Source: Bacteriovoracaceae bacterium (GTDB lineage: Bacteria > Bdellovibrionota > Bacteriovoracia > Bacteriovoracales > Bacteriovoracaceae). Taken from it: a DNA stretch of 61,175 nt. The DNA is taken from assembly GCA_023701435.1 (NCBI GenBank), contig JAMPXB010000023.1, positions 1-61,175 of the forward strand, read 5' to 3'. A program made the translations under genes and the position numbers. A model generated the notes under the pieces. That model saw only the letters and a program-made list of their open reading frames with translations. It ran no database searches and was not told where the DNA came from. The first letter of the stretch is position 1. Each line of letters begins with the position of its first letter. Of the stretch, positions 28,306 through 37,584 are shown in pieces.

Positions 28306-28384
28306 ACCAAAAGTATAAATACTCTTGATTGAGATTCAAGCTAGGTCATAGCTGCCGCTTTTAATAGATCCTATTGCTCAATTA

Positions 28385-30310
28385 TTACAATTTACTTTCC
28401 AGCAAGGCCCACTCTTCGAACAACCCATCAAGCTTGGCCTCTTCACGCTCCAAGTCCTTCTGCAGTTTTTCCATCTTAAGGGTCTTCTCTTTGTCCAAGT
28501 TAGCGTAATCGATGCTACTTAATTCCGTTTTAATGGATTCGACTTTCTTTTCCAGCTTTTCAATCTCTTTAGGCAGTTCCTGATAACGGTTTTTTTCTTT
28601 GTTGCTCATTTTAGAGGAAGCATCCGCCTTAGGGGCTTCTATGACTTGGGCAGGAGCTTTTTTCTTTAACTCTTCTTCAAGATGAATGGCCTCTAGAAAC
28701 AGTTCGGCCTGAGCAAATCCAGCTTCAAAATGTTCAAGCTTGCCCTCATGAAGAACCCAGCATTTGTCAGTTACGTTGTTGATGAAAGAGCGATCGTGAC
28801 CAACAATGATCAAGGCCCCTTCATAATTTCTTAGTTCTTCTTCCAGGATACCAATGGTTTCAAGATCGAGATCGTTGGTAGGTTCATCAAAAATCCAGAT
28901 ATCTCTGGCATGCTTCATAAATTGTGCCAGCTGAAGACGATTTTTTTCTCCACCGGAGAATGTATGAATAGGTCTTTTAATTTCATCAGAACTAAAAAGG
29001 AAGTTCTCAAGATAGCTGGCCACATGTCTTTTATCACCGGTATTGGATATGACATAATCAATACCCTCACCGATCATTTTCCAAGGGGTTTCATTATCAT
29101 CCAGGGCTTCACGCTTTTGAGAGAAATAACCCACATCCAGACCAACGGCACGGTTTACTTTGCCGCTTGTTTGCTCCAGTTCACCCAGAAGAATTTTCAG
29201 GAGAGATGATTTACCCACTCCATTTCTACCCATCAGGGCGATCTTATCTCCCTTGGCGATCGAGAAATTCAGACCGTTAAATAGGGTCCTGTCACCAAAC
29301 TTTAAAGTCAGATCTTCGGCGGAGATGAGAACTTTAGTTTTTCTGCCGGATGACTGTAGATTTAAATTAACCGATTTATGGGCCTGGGACTTTAAATCCT
29401 GAATGGTTTTATTAAGGGTACTGTAGTCTTCAATTCTCTTTTTACTTTTTGTTCTTCGGGCCTGAACTCCCCGACGAATCCACGCTGTTTCACGTCTTTG
29501 AGCATTGCTCAGTTTATCCAGTTCTTTTTCTCTGCGCTTTTGATCTTCGATGAGAAACTGCAGGTAGGCTTCATAAGTTCCGCTGAAAGAGCGAAGTTTA
29601 CCTTGCTGGATATGAATAATCCGGTCCACCACATTATTTAGAAGGCTTCGATCGTGGGAGATGATCATGAAAGTCTTGCGGGAACCTTGCAGTTCATCCT
29701 CAAAATCCTGAATGGTTTCCAGGTCAAGGTGGTTGGTCGGCTCATCCCAAAGGATCAATTCCTGAGGGGCCGAGAGACCTAATGAAAGAGCAACTTTTCT
29801 TTGCTCGCCTCCGGAAAGTGAGGCCATATTTCGCTCAAGGTTTTCAACACCAAAGAATTTCAGATAGCTGATGAACTGGGAGTGAATCTTATCTTCACCG
29901 AGTTTTGTCAGCTCCTCATAAATGTGAGACTGCTCATTAATCAGTTTATCAAAATCACCCTCACCAGTTCCCAATTTCTCATTAATGACATCGAGCCTCT
30001 TTTTTAAGGTCCCCATCTCCGGGTGAAATTCAAAGAAGTAATTCTCTACCGTCCAGCTTGATAGATTGCTCAACTCCTGAGGCACATAAAAATAAGTAAA
30101 GTCCTTACTCTTGTCATAAATAAAAGGCGGGACAGTCGTGTCAGGGGTTACCTGACCGGCAATGATTTTAAAGAGGGATGATTTTCCATGCCCATTGAGA
30201 CCAAGGACACCAATTTTGTCACCTTGATTTAAAGTGAAAGTAACCTCTTTAAAGATTTCTTTATGGGGATAGTGAAGACTAAGATTTTGCAGTGTAAGTA
30301 GTGTTGACAT
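28385..30310 (-). CDS. uup: ABC-F ATPase, Uup-like
   Basis: Two ATPase cassettes: Walker A GLNGHGKSS and GRNGVGKSS, signatures LSGGEQRKVALSLGL and FSGGEKNRLQLAQFM, and Walker B motifs LILWDEPTNHLD and IWIFDEPTNDLD. The C-terminus (about 560-641) is a coiled coil (LPKEIEKLEKKVESIKTEL), the hallmark of Uup, which binds branched DNA and acts on ribosomes and transposon excision in E. coli. Length 641 is normal. It sits upstream of the 199-residue membrane protein gene, 79 bases apart. Confidence 0.85.
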   Translation of the reverse strand: MSTLLTLQNLSLHYPHKEIFKEVTFTLNQGDKIGVLGLNGHGKSSLFKIIAGQVTPDTTVPPFIYDKSKDFTYFYVPQELSNLSSWTVENYFFEFHPEMGTLKKRLDVINEKLGTGEGDFDKLINEQSHIYEELTKLGEDKIHSQFISYLKFFGVENLERNMASLSGGEQRKVALSLGLSAPQELILWDEPTNHLDLETIQDFEDELQGSRKTFMIISHDRSLLNNVVDRIIHIQQGKLRSFSGTYEAYLQFLIEDQKRREKELDKLSNAQRRETAWIRRGVQARRTKSKKRIEDYSTLNKTIQDLKSQAHKSVNLNLQSSGRKTKVLISAEDLTLKFGDRTLFNGLNFSIAKGDKIALMGRNGVGKSSLLKILLGELEQTSGKVNRAVGLDVGYFSQKREALDDNETPWKMIGEGIDYVISNTGDKRHVASYLENFLFSSDEIKRPIHTFSGGEKNRLQLAQFMKHARDIWIFDEPTNDLDLETIGILEEELRNYEGALIIVGHDRSFINNVTDKCWVLHEGKLEHFEAGFAQAELFLEAIHLEEELKKKAPAQVIEAPKADASSKMSNKEKNRYQELPKEIEKLEKKVESIKTELSSIDYANLDKEKTLKMEKLQKDLEREEAKLDGLFEEWALLESKL

Positions 30311-30358
30311 GGAGAGATTCTACTCAAGAATCGGCCTAAGTTCACTGTAAAAATGCTT

Positions 30359-32197
30359 TTAACCAAAAAGATCTTTCATAGTATCGAACATCTTTGCTTT
30401 AGAGAGATAGTTCTTGATGAAATTCTTGTTTTCCGGCTTATACCAAAAGAAAAAAGTCCGCTGTTTGGTCTTGTCATCAAGGCTGATCGCCGTATCTACT
30501 TTCTTCAAAGTATAAGGGTGATAACCTGAATAATAGATTTCCGTGGCGACAGTCATCGGGGTCGGAGTGAAATCCTGAATTTGCTCGAGCTTGTAGCCCA
30601 AGGCCTTGGTCTTAGCAGCAAGCTTGGCCATATCCTCTGGAGTACAACCGGGATGAGATGAAATAAAATAAGGAATGATCTCCTGCTTGATTCCTTTTTT
30701 ACGGGAGATTTCTTCAAAGCGGATCTTAAACTTATAGAAAAATTCAAAGCTCGGTTTACGCATTAGTTTTAATACTTCATCTTCAGTATGCTCAGGGGCC
30801 ACTTTCAAGCGACCTGAAACGTGATGAGTGATAAGCTGCTCAACGTATTGCTCATCCTCTTTAGGATGAGTGCTTCTTGGATCAAACATTAAGTCATAAC
30901 GAAGGCCTGAACTCACGAATGCTTTCTTTACTTCTTTATGATTGGAAATTTCTTTATAGAGTTCCGTCATCTTCTGCGGATTGGTATCAAGATTTTTACA
31001 GATCTGAGGGAAGATACACGAAGGAGCGGCACAGCGGTCACAAACGTCCTGATCAATTCCTTTCATCTGATACATATTCGCCGAAGGGCCGCCAATATCA
31101 GAAAGATAGCCCTTAAAATCAGACATTCTTGCCACATGATCCACTTCTTTCATAATCGATGCCTTCGAGCGGCTGGCGATCATTTTACCCTGGTGAGCAG
31201 AAATGGTGCAAAAGCTGCATCCACCAAAACATCCTCTATGAGTGTTGATAGAGAACTTGATCATTTCAAAAGCAGAAATAGGACCACGGTCTTTATATTT
31301 TGGATGAGGCAATCGGGTATAGGGAAGATCAAAAGAAGAATCAATTTCTTTTTCCGTCATGGTCGGATACGGAGGATTAATCACCAGGATTTTATCCTCT
31401 ACTTTCTGAGTCAGTCTGCGGGCAAACTGCTTATTACTCTCCACTTCAACGTGCATGAAATTTTTAGCGTAGGCCTTTTTATCAAGTAGGCAGTCTTCAT
31501 GGGAAGTCAGTTCAAAAGTTTCCCATTGTTTATTCTTGGGAAGTTCCACTGAGGCATCCTGCAGGAAGGCAGTTTGCGGAATAGTTTTAAGGGAAGAAAA
31601 AGGAGTTCCCCGGGTGAGGTATTTAACCACATCACGGATGGGCTGCTCCCCCATGCCGTAAATCAACATATCCGCTCCTGAAGAAGTCAGGATATTGGGA
31701 AATAAACGGTCTTCCCAAAAATCATAATGAGTCACCCGCCTAAGAGAGGCCTCAATACCACCGAGGACAACTGGCACGTCCGGGTAAAGACTCTTTAAAA
31801 TTTTTGAATATTCGATGGAAGCATAGTCTGGACGAAAGTCCACTGAACCACCCGGAGTGTAAGCATCATTTGAGCGAAGTCTTTTGCCGGCAGTATACTT
31901 GTTGACCATGGAATCCATATTCCCGGCAGTCACTCCAAAAAAGTATTTAGGTTTTCCGAATTTTTTGAAGTCCCGTAAATCATCACGCCAGTTAGGCTGG
32001 GCAATAATGGCAACCTTTAATCCCAAAGACTCAAAAATTCTTCCCATCACCGCCGCACCAAAGGCCGGATGATCGACATAAGCGTCGCCGGTAATAAGAA
32101 CAACATCCAGCTCGTCCCAGCCGCGTTTTTTGGCTTCTTTAACAGTAGTGGGCAGCCAGGCAGTAATTGGCAATTCATCAGGATTAATTTTTTGCAT
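30359..32197 (-). CDS. ygiQ: YgiQ family radical SAM protein
   Basis: The cluster motif is C-x3-C-x2-C in GCFGGCSFCTISAHQGK. The N-terminal VLITGDAYVDHPAFGAAVMGR and LGGIEASLRR, and later HVSGRLKVAPEHTEDEVLKLM, are YgiQ family signatures; the N-terminal region resembles a cobalamin-like Rossmann domain. The reaction is unknown. I chose the ATG at 32197 over an upstream TTG at 32233. That gives 612 residues, shorter than E. coli YgiQ (about 740) because it lacks part of the N-terminus and the disordered tail. It has additional C-x2-C and CxxxC clusters (DVCDRCAAPSC), typical of the family. Confidence 0.87.
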   Translation of the reverse strand: MQKINPDELPITAWLPTTVKEAKKRGWDELDVVLITGDAYVDHPAFGAAVMGRIFESLGLKVAIIAQPNWRDDLRDFKKFGKPKYFFGVTAGNMDSMVNKYTAGKRLRSNDAYTPGGSVDFRPDYASIEYSKILKSLYPDVPVVLGGIEASLRRVTHYDFWEDRLFPNILTSSGADMLIYGMGEQPIRDVVKYLTRGTPFSSLKTIPQTAFLQDASVELPKNKQWETFELTSHEDCLLDKKAYAKNFMHVEVESNKQFARRLTQKVEDKILVINPPYPTMTEKEIDSSFDLPYTRLPHPKYKDRGPISAFEMIKFSINTHRGCFGGCSFCTISAHQGKMIASRSKASIMKEVDHVARMSDFKGYLSDIGGPSANMYQMKGIDQDVCDRCAAPSCIFPQICKNLDTNPQKMTELYKEISNHKEVKKAFVSSGLRYDLMFDPRSTHPKEDEQYVEQLITHHVSGRLKVAPEHTEDEVLKLMRKPSFEFFYKFKIRFEEISRKKGIKQEIIPYFISSHPGCTPEDMAKLAAKTKALGYKLEQIQDFTPTPMTVATEIYYSGYHPYTLKKVDTAISLDDKTKQRTFFFWYKPENKNFIKNYLSKAKMFDTMKDLFG

Positions 32198-32254
32198 GAG
32201 GTGGAATCTACAGTTTTCGGTAAGGTATGACAAACATCATGAAGACTTTACAGA

Positions 32255-33568
32255 CTAGGCAAACTCCTTTGAATAACCTTCCATCACAGTTAAAAGGGCC
32301 ATAAGTCCAGGATAGCGATTTTTCTCAACAAAATTCAGTAACACATGACGGGCAGGAGTCTTTTCATTAGTTAAAATAGCAAAGGCCAGGTCCTGAGAAA
32401 TAATGAGAATTTTTGATAAAGGCAGAAGGAGATGAGTCTTATCCACTGGAAAACCGATCCCGGTTGGACTGCCATGGTGCTGGCGAACTATCACAGCGGC
32501 GTCCGGAGGAGCTCCTTTGTAGGTACTGACTAATTCGGAAGCTCTTAAGGCATGGAAATTAAGTGCATTCTGGTCGTCGAGAGTCAAATCCCCGCTGCCA
32601 TCTTCGGCCTTACGGTAAAAAATCAGGTTATGATTTTTTAGAGTCATGTCGCAAAAGTAGGAAGCAAAAATGAACTTTTTAATCTGCTCTTCTTCCTCAG
32701 GCATTTTCATGTCCAGAATCAACTGGACCCCGATGTAATTGGTAAGATTAATGAGTTTGAAACCAAAGGCGAGATTTTTTTCAGACGTGAGCGCCTGCAG
32801 ATATTTGTTAAACTCCGAAGGTCCCTTCATCACCTTTTCATACATCTTTTCAAAACCGGCCTCACATACTTCAACCACTCTGCTGGACACTCCCAGCTCC
32901 TGAATGATTTTTTGAGTTGTTTCAAAGACCTGATTATGGGCCGTGAGTTCCTCGCTGAGTGATGGATACTCCCGATCCACCTGGTTGATCATATTATTAA
33001 TCAGCAACATGGAAAAATCACGACCATGTCTTTTTTCACAATATAATTCTTCAACACCTTTTGCCTTAAGGGCCTCAACCAAGTCCCGACCAACGTCCTC
33101 AAAGGCCGGAAATCTTTTAACGTAACGGTTATCCGAGAGCTTGATAAAAAGATCAAAAGGAAGAGCATTAAAATGGACAAGGGTACATAAAGGAATTTCA
33201 GTCCAGCCTGTCTGAGGAATTTCTTCCGAAACAAAAAAGGCCTTAAGATCATTGAGAAGATCTGCTACCTCTGAACGTGAAAAGAGACGGATGTTGCCAT
33301 TGATCCCACTTTCATTTCCCAGAACAAAAATTTTCTTGGTGCGATTCATATAATTGAGCAGCAATTCTTTTAAATGCAGACTGACAGAAAGATCTTCTGG
33401 CAGATCAATGACCAGAACATCAACTGTATGAAGAATGTCGAGTATGCTTTTTAATTCATCTACAGAACCATGAATAACAGGTCTCAGACCGGTGGATTCT
33501 TTACATTCGACTTCCAGGAGCGCCCCAAATTCAAAACTTTGGGTATAAACAAATACTTGAGCATTCAT
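32255..33568 (-). CDS. Degenerate HD-GYP/HDOD-like signalling protein
   Basis: The 437-residue protein starts with about 125 residues that look like a receiver-like alpha/beta fold (VDVLVIDLPEDL, KIFVLGNE). The C-terminal half follows the HD-GYP plan but with losses: the HD diad is replaced by CDM in ASYFCDMTLKNHNL, while ALNFHALRASEL and RQHHGSPTGIGFP keep the later His residues of the HHExxDGxGYP region. It probably does not hydrolyse c-di-GMP, but may still bind a nucleotide or partner. There is no signal peptide. Monocistronic, downstream of the ygiQ gene direction. Confidence 0.68.
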   Translation of the reverse strand: MNAQVFVYTQSFEFGALLEVECKESTGLRPVIHGSVDELKSILDILHTVDVLVIDLPEDLSVSLHLKELLLNYMNRTKKIFVLGNESGINGNIRLFSRSEVADLLNDLKAFFVSEEIPQTGWTEIPLCTLVHFNALPFDLFIKLSDNRYVKRFPAFEDVGRDLVEALKAKGVEELYCEKRHGRDFSMLLINNMINQVDREYPSLSEELTAHNQVFETTQKIIQELGVSSRVVEVCEAGFEKMYEKVMKGPSEFNKYLQALTSEKNLAFGFKLINLTNYIGVQLILDMKMPEEEEQIKKFIFASYFCDMTLKNHNLIFYRKAEDGSGDLTLDDQNALNFHALRASELVSTYKGAPPDAAVIVRQHHGSPTGIGFPVDKTHLLLPLSKILIISQDLAFAILTNEKTPARHVLLNFVEKNRYPGLMALLTVMEGYSKEFA

Positions 33569-33628
33569 TTATTCTGAATCGGTTATTTGACTTCTAAAGT
33601 TTAGCAAAAGATACCGATCGCAAGTAAT

Positions 33629-34207
33629 TTATTTTACTATGTATCTTGAGTCTAAAAGGAACTTTTCGGGGTGATGCCCTCGGATGTTTTTGTAAAAATT
33701 CAAAATGGTCTGAAAATCCTTAGAAAATTCTGATGGGTATATAATGGGCCCGATACCTGCAATTTTTTTCTCAAAATCAGCATAACCCAGAACAATAGGG
33801 ACCTTCGCCTTCTGAGCTATATAGTAAAAACCAGTTTTCCAATGAGCATTGGGACTGCGAGTCCCTTCAGGTGTGATCATCAGCACCAGTTCATTATATT
33901 GCTTAAAAAGCTCTGCCATGAGATCAGTGGTATTGCCCGAACCTTCTGCTTTCAACTTTTCGCGATCAATTCCAATTGCCCCAGCGGGCTTCATGATGAG
34001 ATTCGTGGGAAACTTAAGCCAATCATTTTTAATTACAAATTTGGCCCTTTTACCTAGATAGTTCGCTAAGGCCATGGCCGGAACAAAATCATAATTAGAA
34101 GTATGGGGAGCGCCCAAAAGAATAAACGATCGAAGATTCTCCGGTAGATCACTTTTAATAGTCCAGCCGGAAGCCTTAAACCAAAGAGTCCCAAGAGTTT
34201 TCAGCAT
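33629..34207 (-). CDS. PlsC-like acyltransferase
   Basis: A 192-residue protein with the acyltransferase H(x4)D motif in GAPHTSNYDF, near residues 32-41, a central substrate-binding block GAIGIDREKLK, and the third motif TPEGTRSPN. The fold is the LPLAT group. It lacks a strong N-terminal membrane helix but should be peripheral on the inner membrane. It is shorter than PlsC (about 240), so it may act on an unusual acceptor. It starts five bases after the GIY-YIG gene and is probably in the same unit. Confidence 0.8.
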   Translation of the reverse strand: MLKTLGTLWFKASGWTIKSDLPENLRSFILLGAPHTSNYDFVPAMALANYLGKRAKFVIKNDWLKFPTNLIMKPAGAIGIDREKLKAEGSGNTTDLMAELFKQYNELVLMITPEGTRSPNAHWKTGFYYIAQKAKVPIVLGYADFEKKIAGIGPIIYPSEFSKDFQTILNFYKNIRGHHPEKFLLDSRYIVK

Positions 34208-34212
34208 GACAT

Positions 34213-34473
34213 TTATTCCTTGTTGGTAATAAGCATGATTTTATTTTTTCGTGAAAGCTTTTTTATAAAACATTCATACTTAGAAGCTTCAGAGCGGTTA
34301 GAAAATTCTTTTGAATAAACTATTGCAACAGGAGCTCCAGACCTAAAAAACTTGGCACCTTTTTTGGGGCTCTGATGCTCTTTGAAACGGCGTTCAAGGT
34401 CCGTGGTAATGCCGGTATAATAATGGCCTTTTTCATTCTGCACGATATAGACAAACCAAGGTGTCAAATTCAT
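34213..34473 (-). CDS. GIY-YIG domain protein, YhbQ-like
   Basis: An 86-residue single-domain GIY-YIG protein. The paired motif is FVYIVQNEKGHYYTGITTDLERRFKEH: the first half is VYI and the second YTG, with the catalytic Arg in LERRF and a Glu in SEASKYECFIK. This is the size of YhbQ/UPF0213. Nuclease activity on DNA is possible but unproven for this group. It precedes the acyltransferase gene in the minus-strand direction, and is divergent from arfB across 17 bases. Confidence 0.83.
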   Translation of the reverse strand: MNLTPWFVYIVQNEKGHYYTGITTDLERRFKEHQSPKKGAKFFRSGAPVAIVYSKEFSNRSEASKYECFIKKLSRKNKIMLITNKE

Positions 34474-34490
34474 GTTAAGATCATAGCAAG

Positions 34491-34892
34491 ATGGACAAGA
34501 TTAAAATACCTTTTTCAGAATTCAGTTTCTCCTATGCCCGCAGCAGCGGTGCCGGTGGGCAGCACATTAATAAGGTCAATTCCAAGGTTACCTTGTATTG
34601 GAAAATTGATGAGACCAGCTGTTGCCATGCCTCAGTTCTTGAGCGCTTTCGGGCGAAGTATGGAAATTTCATTATTGATACGGGAGAGGTCCAGATCATA
34701 AGTCAAAAGAGCAGATCGCAAAAGGCCAACATTGATGACTGCATTGAGAAGCTTCATATCATGCTGAACAGTGTGGTGGGCCCTCCCAAAGTCAGGAAGG
34801 CCACCAAACCAAAAAGAAGCGCTGTTTTAAATCGATTGCAAACCAAGAAAAAAGATTCTGAAAAAAAACGTCTGAGGCGCAACGATTACTAA
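34491..34892 (+). CDS. arfB: Peptidyl-tRNA hydrolase ArfB (ribosome rescue)
   Basis: The GGQ catalytic loop is in SSGAGGQHINKVNSK, at residues 18-32. The C-terminal tail is strongly basic (KATKPKRSAVLNR, KKRLRRNDY), as required to reach into the empty mRNA channel. The 133-residue size matches YaeJ/ArfB, which releases nascent peptide from ribosomes stalled without a stop codon. The ATG is 17 bases from the divergent GIY-YIG gene. It overlaps the convergent zinc-ribbon gene by four bases. Confidence 0.9.
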   Translation: MDKIKIPFSEFSFSYARSSGAGGQHINKVNSKVTLYWKIDETSCCHASVLERFRAKYGNFIIDTGEVQIISQKSRSQKANIDDCIEKLHIMLNSVVGPPKVRKATKPKRSAVLNRLQTKKKDSEKKRLRRNDY

Positions 34893-35230
34893 TAAACCAA
34901 TCCGCAATCAGGACATTCTTTTGATGTCGGGGCAAATTTATTTCCACATGCCTGACAAATGACTTCGCTCGCCGAAGGATCAAACACGGCAGAGAGATGT
35001 TCAAAGTTGGGAACATGCCCCTTCACGTGCTTCAGGTAGTCGCTTTGAAAGTGCTCCATAAGAAGCTCTTTATCACTCTCCTTCCCCCACACTTCCACCG
35101 TCACTTTGCAACCGGTGGTACAAGTTTGAGAGTTGGTTTTAAACAAGAGGTCAACTCCTTTTTCCTTAAGACGGTACTGATGATTTTTGGCCTCTTGAAG
35201 GTCCATCACTCCAAAAAAAATTTCTTCCAT
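34889..35230 (-). CDS. Small protein with C-terminal zinc ribbon, unknown
   Basis: A 113-residue protein. The C-terminus has a zinc ribbon CQACGNKFAPTSKECPDCG (C-x2-C-x11-C-x2-C). Two further cysteines (SQTCTTGCKVTVEV) lie near residues 36-40. The N-terminal 85 residues form an alpha/beta fold like an ACT or ferredoxin-like domain (EIFFGVMDLQEAKNHQYRLKEKGVDLLF). I do not recognise the family. It lies three bases after the M32 carboxypeptidase gene in the minus direction and is probably co-transcribed with it. Confidence 0.68.
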   Translation of the reverse strand: MEEIFFGVMDLQEAKNHQYRLKEKGVDLLFKTNSQTCTTGCKVTVEVWGKESDKELLMEHFQSDYLKHVKGHVPNFEHLSAVFDPSASEVICQACGNKFAPTSKECPDCGLVY

Positions 35231-35233
35231 ATA

Positions 35234-36688
35234 TTAGTCCTTAAATTTTGCACTCAAATAAGAAAGATAATCCTTCACATCCAGCTCACCTACAAGATCC
35301 CTTGCCGTTACTGATCTTCCCTTTACGTGAATATTGTCTTTCAAGTACTGTCCGATTTTTGTAAACTTACCCTTCTCTATGTCTTTCTTGAAACCCGGCA
35401 GGTCTTTTTTCATCTGATGATAGAGACTGCCAGAGATGAGATTTCCCAAGGTATAGGTCGGGAAATAACCAAAAGCTCCTCCCGCCCAATGTGAATCCTG
35501 CAGAAGACCCTGGGCAAAGTTCTTAGGTTTTATCCCCAGATATTCTTTGTACTTTTGGTTCCATATTTCAGGAATATCCTTGCTATTCATTCCTTGATTG
35601 AAAATCATTTCTTCAATTTCATAACGAATAATGATGTGCAAGTTGTAATAAAGTTCACAGGACTCCACTCTGATTAAACCTGGAACAGATTTATTGAAGA
35701 CATGATAAAGCTCTTCAGGAGAAATCCCCTTCATCGCCTTAGGAAAATGTTCTTTCATGGTCGGATGAAGGAAGGTGCAAAACTCACGGGAACGACCGAT
35801 GACATTTTCCCAAAAGCGGGATTGAGATTCATGAACCGACAAGGAGACGGCTTCTTGAAAAGGTGTACCTTCCCACTCTCGCGGAAGATTATGCTCATAA
35901 AGAGCATGACCCACTTCATGCATAGTGCTTGAGAGAGAGTCCAGATTCTCTGTTACGTATCTGGTGGTTATCCTTTGATCCAAAGGCGAGATATTGATAC
36001 TAAAAGGATGAGTCGAGATATCCAGACGTGAATACTCTTTCGGTAACCCACAAAGTGCGGCCGCATATTGGCTGAGCTTTTTCTGGGCCTTGATATCAAA
36101 AGGTCCTTTCAGATCTTTGACCTTAACGAAGGTCTTGTCTTTTTTCACTTTGTCCGTCAGCTCCAACAGCCCTGCTTTCAGATCACCAAAGAGCTTATTG
36201 ATTTCATCTGATGAAAATTCTTTATCATGAAGTTTGATCAAGGCATCGTAGGGCTTCTTGCTCTTGTAAAGAGCGGCTTCCTTTCTCTTAAGATCAATCA
36301 ATTTCTGCAGATGAGGACTGAAACTTTTCCAGTCATCGTTTTTCCTGGCGGTGGCCCAGGCATGAGTAGCAATGGTCTGGGCATGTGAAAGTTCCTTTAC
36401 ATGTTTTTCCGGCAGGACTTCGTAGAGATCAAAATCCCAACGAAGTTCTTTGGCGAGTTTTTTCTCCAAAGGTTTAAGTTTTTTTGATTCCAATTCCTTG
36501 ATCAGATTTTTGTATTCTTTGGAAGTTATGTGAGAATGAATTTTACCCTGAATATAGGATAATCTCGCTGCACGATCCTCAATGGCCCCTGGAGGCATCA
36601 TGGTTTCCATATCCCAATGTAAAAGCGACTGGATACTTTTTAAGTAGGAGTATTCTTGTAGATAATCTTTTATTTTTTTAATAGTCAT
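35234..36688 (-). CDS. M32-family metallocarboxypeptidase
   Basis: A cytoplasmic zinc carboxypeptidase of the Thermus Taq type. The zinc motif is STMHEVGHALYEHNLP (HExxH), followed by VHESQSRFWEN with the third ligand Glu. The conserved DPLDQR-like signature appears as SPLDQRITTRY, and AGGAFGYFPTYTLG matches a family block. At 484 residues it is normal length. It trims C-terminal residues from peptides. It shares a unit with the ArsC-like gene upstream by a 4-base overlap and with the zinc-ribbon gene downstream. Confidence 0.87.
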   Translation of the reverse strand: MTIKKIKDYLQEYSYLKSIQSLLHWDMETMMPPGAIEDRAARLSYIQGKIHSHITSKEYKNLIKELESKKLKPLEKKLAKELRWDFDLYEVLPEKHVKELSHAQTIATHAWATARKNDDWKSFSPHLQKLIDLKRKEAALYKSKKPYDALIKLHDKEFSSDEINKLFGDLKAGLLELTDKVKKDKTFVKVKDLKGPFDIKAQKKLSQYAAALCGLPKEYSRLDISTHPFSINISPLDQRITTRYVTENLDSLSSTMHEVGHALYEHNLPREWEGTPFQEAVSLSVHESQSRFWENVIGRSREFCTFLHPTMKEHFPKAMKGISPEELYHVFNKSVPGLIRVESCELYYNLHIIIRYEIEEMIFNQGMNSKDIPEIWNQKYKEYLGIKPKNFAQGLLQDSHWAGGAFGYFPTYTLGNLISGSLYHQMKKDLPGFKKDIEKGKFTKIGQYLKDNIHVKGRSVTARDLVGELDVKDYLSYLSAKFKD

Positions 36689-37023
36689 TTAATTTCCTTA
36701 TATTTTTCTTCATCAAATCCGAAGGCGACAACCTTACCTTCTTTTTCCAAAATCGGTCGCTTAATCATGGAGGTATTTACCATTATAAATTGGATGCGAC
36801 CTTTTTCATCCAATGATTCATATTCATCTTTGTGCTTTTTATAAGTCGCACCCTTGGTATTAACTGGAAGGCCACCAAAACTCTTGCTCCAGCGTTCAAT
36901 ATCTTCCACCGTTGGCCTTATCTTTTTGAAATCAATAAAGTCATAAGCGAGCTTTTTGTTATCAAGAAAAGTTCGCGCCTTCTTAACAGTGTCACAATTG
37001 GGAATACCAAAAATTTTATACAT
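36685..37023 (-). CDS. ArsC/Spx-superfamily protein (YffB-like)
   Basis: The ATG at 37023 gives the canonical start MYKIFGIPNCDTVKKARTFL with the redox-active Cys in the N-terminal CxxS-like position (NCDT). An in-frame start at 37095 would overlap the response regulator gene and add a non-family tail. The rest (IDFKKIRPTVEDIERW, MIKRPILEKEGKVVAFGFDEEKY) matches YffB/ArsC-like thioredoxin-fold proteins of about 115 residues. It is unlikely to reduce arsenate, as the motif for that is absent. It overlaps the M32 gene by four bases and lies 28 bases after the receiver gene. Confidence 0.78.
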   Translation of the reverse strand: MYKIFGIPNCDTVKKARTFLDNKKLAYDFIDFKKIRPTVEDIERWSKSFGGLPVNTKGATYKKHKDEYESLDEKGRIQFIMVNTSMIKRPILEKEGKVVAFGFDEEKYKEIK

Positions 37024-37051
37024 ATTTATCCTGAATTTATTGTTAAGAATT

Positions 37052-37411
37052 CTAAGAGAAGCGAGCGACTGTTTTAAGAATCGTATCAAGTTCAACAGGC
37101 TTACTCAAAAAAGCCGTGATGCTGAAATTTTTCATTTTATCTTTGGCGTTCGCCTCAGCTGACATAACGACTGTGGGAATTTTGGCCCAGGCAGGATTTT
37201 TTAACTGCTCTGTCCTAAATGAATATCCATCCATTACCGGCATCATGAGATCAATCAAAATGAGATCAGGACTGCCTACTTGCTGAAGATATTTTAATCC
37301 CTCCAACCCATTAATCGCAGAAGCTACTTTATAGCCTTCACTTTCAAGCAGCTCAACAAGGAGTTCTCGAATGGATGTATCATCTTCAACTACAAGGATA
37401 CTTTTGGTCAT
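37052..37411 (-). CDS. Stand-alone response regulator receiver protein
   Basis: A 119-residue receiver domain: VVEDD acidic pocket, phosphoacceptor Asp54 (LILIDLMMPVMDG), switch residue in VVMSAE, and Lys in FLSKPVE. No output domain. It has a moderately close relative in this window at 57.9 kb. It lies just ahead of the ArsC-like/M32/zinc-ribbon genes and may be in the same unit, but the 28-base gap has no clear terminator. No kinase adjoins it. Confidence 0.87.
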   Translation of the reverse strand: MTKSILVVEDDTSIRELLVELLESEGYKVASAINGLEGLKYLQQVGSPDLILIDLMMPVMDGYSFRTEQLKNPAWAKIPTVVMSAEANAKDKMKNFSITAFLSKPVELDTILKTVARFS

Positions 37412-37584
37412 TTTTTTGAGAGGATTGATCCCTTCACCTTAAAAAAGTCAATAACGGCCGTTCCAAAGAACAGCAGACTAACCATTGGAATTATCGCACA
37501 AATTTCAATTGATGTTGAGGATTAAATACCGGAAAAAGGCGCATTCTTTAGCTACAACCTTAAGATTGTTTTGCGTTTCCTTCC

